NCBI GenBank assembly: GCA_022496805.1
Contig: CM040093.1
Location: forward strand, 15,282,338-15,346,337
Length of the DNA: 64,000 bases
From: Pohlia nutans
Lineage: Eukaryota > Streptophyta > Bryopsida > Bryales > Mniaceae
Direction of reading: 5' to 3'
The position numbers and the translations under genes are program-made. The stretch's first letter is position 1; every line of letters starts with the position of its first letter. Shown here in pieces: positions 58,520 through 64,000 of the stretch. The notes under the pieces were generated by a model, which searched no databases, was not told the DNA's origin, and saw nothing but the letters and a program-made list of their open reading frames with translations.

Positions 58520-60544
58520 TCACTTTGAAAACCAATTGAACATAATTTGAACCGTTGGAGAGCCACTTACCTTCTTACCTGTAGTGGTGGATCTGTTGAA
58601 CAAATCAATCGGGTTCCGTGAAGGGCCCCATTTCGTACCGTAGGACCTCCTGATCTTCTGAACCCGACCGATCCACCAAGAACCAGAGTCTGCACCGGCT
58701 GATACTACCACAGGTTGTCCCTTTCTCTGCATCGTTTGCCTGCTGCGTTTTTGAGCAGCCCGACATGTAGAGGGTGTAGCAGTCATCTCGTCTTGATCAA
58801 AGTATACGCCACAGTCCGTCCCCAACCCAACAAGGCAAGTGCTACTCGAACTAGACGCAGATAAATAGTCTTCGGCATTATTGAAATAAACGGAGTTCCG
58901 GATTCTAGTTAGCCGATCCTTAGATAGAAAGGGATTACCATTTAATTCAGATACTAATGTTGATTTGTATATCAACTTACCGGAATACTCAACCACCGGC
59001 GAGATGCTTAGCCTGCCTTCGCAGGCCTCTGGGTCCGCATTTGGCAGTGCCTCACTGGTACTCAGAATGTCCCGAATTGCATGCCTGCACTCGTCTTCGG
59101 CAACTTGAAGCGGATCCAGGCCGTCGTCGACCACTGTAGCCTCCTGTTCTGCAAAGTTGCCTTCCTCTTCCGAATGCTCCATGAACGGTGTCTTGGTAGC
59201 AAGAGACTCCCGCATGACCTCGCCGTCCCCATCCTCTCCTGGCACGGGTCAAGAAGGCGGATTGTAACTCCAATGTTTACTGTCGGTGGCCTCCACCGCC
59301 CATGGTTCCAGAAACCATTTTTTGTCCCGGGCAACAGTTGACGGCTCCATGTTCAGGCCTCGAAGCATACCCTGAGCGGTTTTGAAGCCCTCTTGCAAAC
59401 AGTTGATGATCCCGGCGTCGGACTCAAGCCCGCTGTAATCGGCAAGATTGGCCGCACTTTCATCCTCTCCCAGCGGGTGAAGCTTCGCCCAAATATTAGT
59501 CTGCTTGTTGTGGGCCCTGTCAAACTTAAGTCCATTTTCGCTGTACTCAATTGCAGCAAGGTGGTTGACTGTGTTCGCACATCCTAATAGTTTGTGAAAG
59601 TCGTACGATCTCTCCATTCCCTGCATCCCGCCAACCTTGCTGAAGAAAATCTCACAGGAGTCCGACCTGGTTAGATGCAACGGGACAGGTAAGTCGTTAT
59701 GAAAGTCCCGGAAGTATTTAATTAGAAGGACCACAAAGTGGCATGATAGCTGTATGTCTATATAGCACTGGTTACTCACGAAACACTCCTGCACAGAGAG
59801 GGTTTTAGTATTACCGCCGACACTGTGATCGCCAAATTTGAACCACAGTTTCCACAGTCGGAAAAAAAATGAGACTTTGGCTGCAAGCACAACTCTATCT
59901 CGCAGCGTTAAAGATACTGACAAAAAAATATCTATGTAATTGGATACTATCTGCAGGTACATTTGGGTCCCTAGAGTCCTCTCCTGATGTGCGTCTCGTT
60001 CAACTTGCAGCTTCCTGAGGCTGTCCCTTACCTTTAACGAGCAAAGTCGTTGGGCACTTGCCCAGTTCTGCCGGTCAGTTCTCTGAACGTCCTCGAGTCT
60101 CAAACCATGATCATCATAAGAGAATTTATTGTACACTTGACCAATGTGTTCCAACAAACACACATCAGCCCCTAATTGGAGACTCTTGACTACGCTATCT
60201 AGAGGATTTATTAACTTCTTCCCGTTATGCACGTAATCTTGATCATGCAACCCTACAACCCGACCCGAATCTAAAACTGACCCAGACAAATTCCACCCCG
60301 CCCACGATATACTGTACCTGACCCCGGTTTTGTCGGTGAAATCCTGGACCATCAACTGCCACCGTCGGGAATCTCCGTCTGATGCGTGTCCAATTATGGG
60401 ACCAACAGCCTCCTCACAGTGTTCCTGCCACAACGCGTCAATGACCGTCCACTGCTCCCGAACCCAACCGGAATTAAAACAATTACAGGTGACATTGACC
60501 ACAAGCACACAGGGTTGTTCGGACGCTGGGACGCGGACGTACAC
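58520..60544 (-). pseudogene. Broken conserved protein with SDGDSRR motif, transposase-like, family unknown
   Basis: One continuous minus-strand frame of about 675 codons with a single in-frame TGA at 59249-59251 (NPPS-stop-PVPGED; CGA to TGA fits). Features: IIGHASDGDSRRWQLM near the start, GLHDQDYVHNGKKLINPL and DDHGLRLEDVQRTDRQNWAS in the middle, LHLTRSDSCEIFFSKVGGMQ after it, and YSGKLIYKSTLVSELN...LSKDRLTRIR near the C-terminus. The 'HDQDYxHxxKKL' and 'sD..E.fFs..GG' patterns remind me of transposon-derived proteins with an RNase-H-like core, but I cannot name the superfamily. The true start is probably in an upstream exon, since similarity-like content begins at the first residues. Confidence 0.6.
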
Positions 60545-61047
60545 GTCCGGACGTCCTCCGGACGCAGACGTTCGGGTTTCAGCGTCCGATGACTACGAAA
60601 AATATCGATGTTTTACTTTTACTATCCGGCCGTCCGCTCGTAGGGTAAAAACCGTCCGCTTTGAGGATGGCCCAATCGGACGCGGCTTTTGGAAGACGGC
60701 GAACGGCGGACAACCTGTTCGGACGCTTGGAAGAGGGCATCGGACGGCTAGGTCGGATGGCGGACGGCCTGATCGGACGCATCTTTTGAAACAAGGTCGT
60801 GTTGCTTTTGGAGGACGGGCGGACGGGGCTTCATTGCATACAACTCTTGGAGACGACAATGGGCGGACGGTGACGACCCGATCGGACGCGCCAAGCGGAC
60901 GGCGAATGGCGGACGGGGCTTGATCGGACACAACTTTTGGAGGACGACAATGGGCGGACGGTGACGATCCAATTGGACGCGCCAAGCGGACGGCGGATGG
61001 CGGACGGGGCTTGATCGGACACAACTCTTAGAGGACGACAATGGGCG
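60515..61047. repeat. GGACG-rich minisatellite
   Basis: Dense CGGACG words from 60515. From 60841 there are at least two full 90-91-bp units (starts at 60841, 60931, 61022) of the form CAACTYTTGGAGGACGACAA-TGGGCGGACGGTGACGA...GCGGACGGGGCTTGATCGGACA. Related scraps lie at 61672-61720, 63174-63262 and 63430-63465. GC-rich against AT-rich flanks; no gene. Confidence 0.85.
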
Positions 61048-63262
61048 GGTGATGGTATGGTTGGGGTACGCAAAAAAGCTGTCTTCGAGACAATTGCACT
61101 ATGTGCTGGTGTGTCAAACAAACATATCTTTTAATTTTAATAAAATAAGACTTTATTAAATATGATTTTAGTTTTCTACATTTATAACGTATCAAGGAAA
61201 AAAATTTGATTACAATCAAAGATTTTAGAGTAATTTTATTTGATTTTTTAGTTGAAAAAGTAAGTTATGTCCCAATCACCTAGAATCCCTGAAATTAAGC
61301 AAATGGAATATCAAAAAGAAAAAATTTAATATTATTTTCGAATATGACCTACATCTAATTGTGTAGAGTACAAAATAATTTATTTTATCATTAAAAAAAT
61401 TAATGAATTGTGCACTATATAGCTTGCAAATCCCAAAATTCAGCATTTTTTTACACATTTATGAATGGATCTAAAAAAATTAATTTTTAATATAAACTCT
61501 TTGAACATATACATTTTGATTCCATTGAGGTGCAAGATTTTATTTTTTTCATTTTAGGGTCTTTTTACTTGATCAAAATGAGCAAATTAGGCAAACTTTG
61601 GAGGTTTTAAACAAAAATAACCTAATTAGTGTGTCCAAAAAGTGATACCCCAAGCTAATTATTGCCCGAGCGGACGATGACGACCTGATCGGACGCGCCA
61701 AGCGGACGGCGGAAGGCGTCAAGTTTTTGGAACTAGAGGATTGAGTGTTGTGTTGCTTCACCTCAACTCTAATTTTTCTCTCCAGTCAAAGTCAACTTTT
61801 ATTTTGAGATTCCCCACGTTTTTCGAGGATTGTCTTAAGTACAAGACTACAAACATAGAATGTTTCCATATTTAATGTGCTTTATATTGAATTCTCCGAC
61901 AACTATACTTGTCGGGATGGAACCCATCGTCATCTTGTCTCTCCCTTCTTCTCTTTCTCTCCTTTTCCCTACTCCTTGTTTTCCTTTGAATTCTTTTTCT
62001 TTGTTTGAAATTTGAAATTTGAAAATTTTGAAGTTGAAATTCAAAAATTAAAATTGTATCATAGTTCAAATTATTGAATTCTTTTTTCTAAGAAAGTGGT
62101 AGTGTATATAAATATAATAAAAATAATATATATGAAATTAGTAAACATATATGAAATCCGTAAAAGCTATAAGTGTTGACAACTTGTGTTGAAAAATCAA
62201 TTGAGATTAGGTGGAAAAGAAAATAGCTAAAAATAAATTTCATATTCATTTAATAAAAATTTGACTAGTAGAAGAAGGTACAAATGGTCTAAAACTTTAC
62301 AATTGATAATATTTTTGATACGAAATTCAAAAATACCAATTCCAATGATGAAACATTCTTATAAGAAAGAAATATCTTAGTTTTGTCATTGAAAATTCTA
62401 AAAATTTGAATCAAAAAAAATATATCGTATATCATTTATACCATCTTTATATGCAGATTTTTGTTGTCATAGCTGTCATGCAATTGCTAAAAAATAAAAT
62501 TATTCAACATTTTATTTTTCAATGTAGATCCTACCTACCTTATAAATGTTTTGAAGTTTACAATAATTTAAAAAGGGATGCACAATTTGACATATAATTT
62601 TATTTGTTTTTAGCAAACTATAATATTTTCAATACTTATTGAGATGATGCGTTCATGTGCAATAAAACATTAAACATAAAGCATAATGATCTATCTTAAT
62701 TAATTTTCATGAAAAATTCACGAAAAGTCCATGAAGATTTATTAAGTAATTGGGACTTGCGTAAATTTTCAATAGTTCCAAATACGGCTACATAGTCCTT
62801 TAGAGGTTAATTTTTTCAAAAGATGTTTATTTTCTGTAAATTTGTAATAGAAAATATATCTTCATATAACCTACGAACAATACAAAGATAAATTTTATGC
62901 CACTTCAAAATATACACTACTTCAAAACTTGTTGAGTTCTTTGAAAAAACATAGATTTCACTTCAACATAAATGAATTCATTTCCTTGTTTCTTAAATAA
63001 TTTGTGTCAATACTATTCTAAACACAGCATATCATGTGGACAAAAATAATTAGTATACAACATGCCTTGGCATAGAGAGATTTTTGCACATAGTTTTGAA
63101 AATGTACGTTCGATTGTGATTTTACCCAAGTTTGGATACGTCTTGAAGTTGTTACGGGGCTTTGAAGTCTCTGCAACTGGCCGACGGCCGTCGGCCAGGC
63201 GCCGTCCGCCATCGCGGCCGTCCGATCTGACGGCCTGCAGGGCTTTGAAAAGGCCGTCCGAA
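61048..63262. other. AT-rich intergenic DNA
   Basis: No gene recognised. Contains GGACG-type scraps (61672-61720) and a CT-rich patch (61935-61990). Confidence 0.6.
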
Positions 63263-63407
63263 CCTTCAGAGGCCCATAACTTTGTCAAAACGTATCCAAA
63301 TTGAGATTATGAGATGTTTTTTGGCATCTACACAAATTGTAGATGCCAAAAAACATCTCATAATCCCAATTTGGATGATTTTTGAGGAAGTTATAGGGCT
63401 CTGAAGG
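63263..63407. repeat. Hairpin with 69-bp arms
   Basis: Arms 63263-63331 and 63339-63407 are inverted complements. The inner 36 bp are nearly perfect (one mismatch; GATGTTTTTTGGCATCTAC / GTAGATGCCAAAAAACATC) around a 7-nt loop ACAAATT. The outer part is about 75% paired (CCTTCAGAGGCCCATAACTT / complement). A related single arm occurs at about 63128-63172. Confidence 0.9.
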
Positions 63408-64000
63408 TTGGTTGGCGGAGAAGTTGCCCACAAGTCGTCCGATCAGGCGGACGGCCGCGCCCAGGCAGCTGACCCCTCCCTCTCCTTCCACTGTCCCTTC
63501 TCCCTTCTCTTCCCAACTTCCTCTCCTCCCAAACTCCCTCCCCTCCCCAACTCCCTCACTTTCTTGGCAAAACAAAGGGTCCTTCAGACTTTCTATTTCA
63601 TGACGTGCAATCTTGCACGTGTAGGCCAAATTGGGAAATTTCTGACACGTGCATTAATAGTCAAAAGAATGTCCGAAAGATTCTCTGGCGGAAAGGACCG
63701 GATCTACTCCGGGGAGGGGTATAGTTATGGGCATACGTTTCAACTATTGAACTTAATAGTTTCCTTTTTAAGTTTTTAATTAAAGTTTCGGGATGGTGGT
63801 GGGAAATTAAGTTATTAGAGAGAAAAAAAGGGATGAAATTTGGAGGGGGGGTGGTTGATGGAAAGATGGAACAATAATATTAAATAGGAGGGAAACTTGG
63901 AATTAAAATAAAAAAATAAAAAATGGGAGATAAAGAAGGTAAGTAAGGCGAGGAGACAAGATTTAGAAATTACATTTCAAATAAAAGAAGATGGGGATGG
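63408..64000. other. Right end of window, no gene supported
   Basis: CT-rich stretch 63470-63560 and purine-rich stretch after 63780. The short open frames show simple composition and no domain. Confidence 0.5.

Overview
The window looks like nuclear DNA of a land plant, probably a non-seed plant such as a bryophyte or lycophyte. The lineage is inference. The evidence is a plant-type tRNA-Val(CAC), an intact CYP71-clan-like cytochrome P450, spliceosomal introns, a PIF/Harbinger element, Mutator-like elements (MULEs), MITEs and a chromovirus fragment. Most of the sequence is AT-rich transposon and intergenic DNA; the P450 is the only intact protein gene I can support.

The central object is a 20.8-kb MULE, called 'E' here. 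It is seen as two copies offset by 42,524 bp: copy 1 (1-16653, left end outside the window) and copy 2 (38414-55253, right end lost). Joining copy 2's left end (38414-42524) to copy 1 (1-16653) gives the full layout: a left TIR of about 110 bp; a minus-strand MULE transposase with a C-terminal SWIM zinc finger; a 2.2-kb divergent promoter region holding about nine ~107-bp iterons with palindromic core AATCG-TTGG-CGATT; a plus-strand multi-exon gene; and the right TIR. The plus-strand gene encodes tandem 20-residue CxxC repeats, a ParB/sulfiredoxin-like domain (GNHR box) and a beta-class N4/N6 DNA methyltransferase domain. A transposon carrying a spliced ParB-methyltransferase gene is the most exciting system here. 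Both genes of E are decayed in these copies.

Nesting order can be read from target-site duplications. E sits in the Myb-like gene of a PIF/Harbinger element (halves at 37861-38413 and 16664-19553; 10-bp TSD TAGAGAGAAG), and removing E restores the reading frame. A second, related 6-kb MULE (5793-11795; TSD GAAATCATTT) sits in exon 3 of the ParB-methyltransferase gene, and its removal also restores the frame. It carries a truncated transposase and 3.7 kb of satellite-like arrays. A 369-bp MITE with 4-bp TSDs lies in the next intron. Both E copies share these insertions and their lesions and are about 99.9% identical, so the 42.5-kb unit was duplicated recently, or is an assembly duplication. 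Copy 2 is then cut by the LTR of a truncated Ty3/gypsy chromovirus at 55254.

Between the E copies (19557-37857) lie the P450 (21957-23665, minus), the tRNA-Val gene (35947-36020, plus), several MITEs and fold-back repeats, and long AT-rich stretches without recognisable genes. To the right of the chromovirus fragment are a broken conserved gene of unknown, possibly transposon, function (58520-60544, minus), GGACG-rich minisatellites and further AT-rich DNA with a strong 69-bp-arm hairpin.
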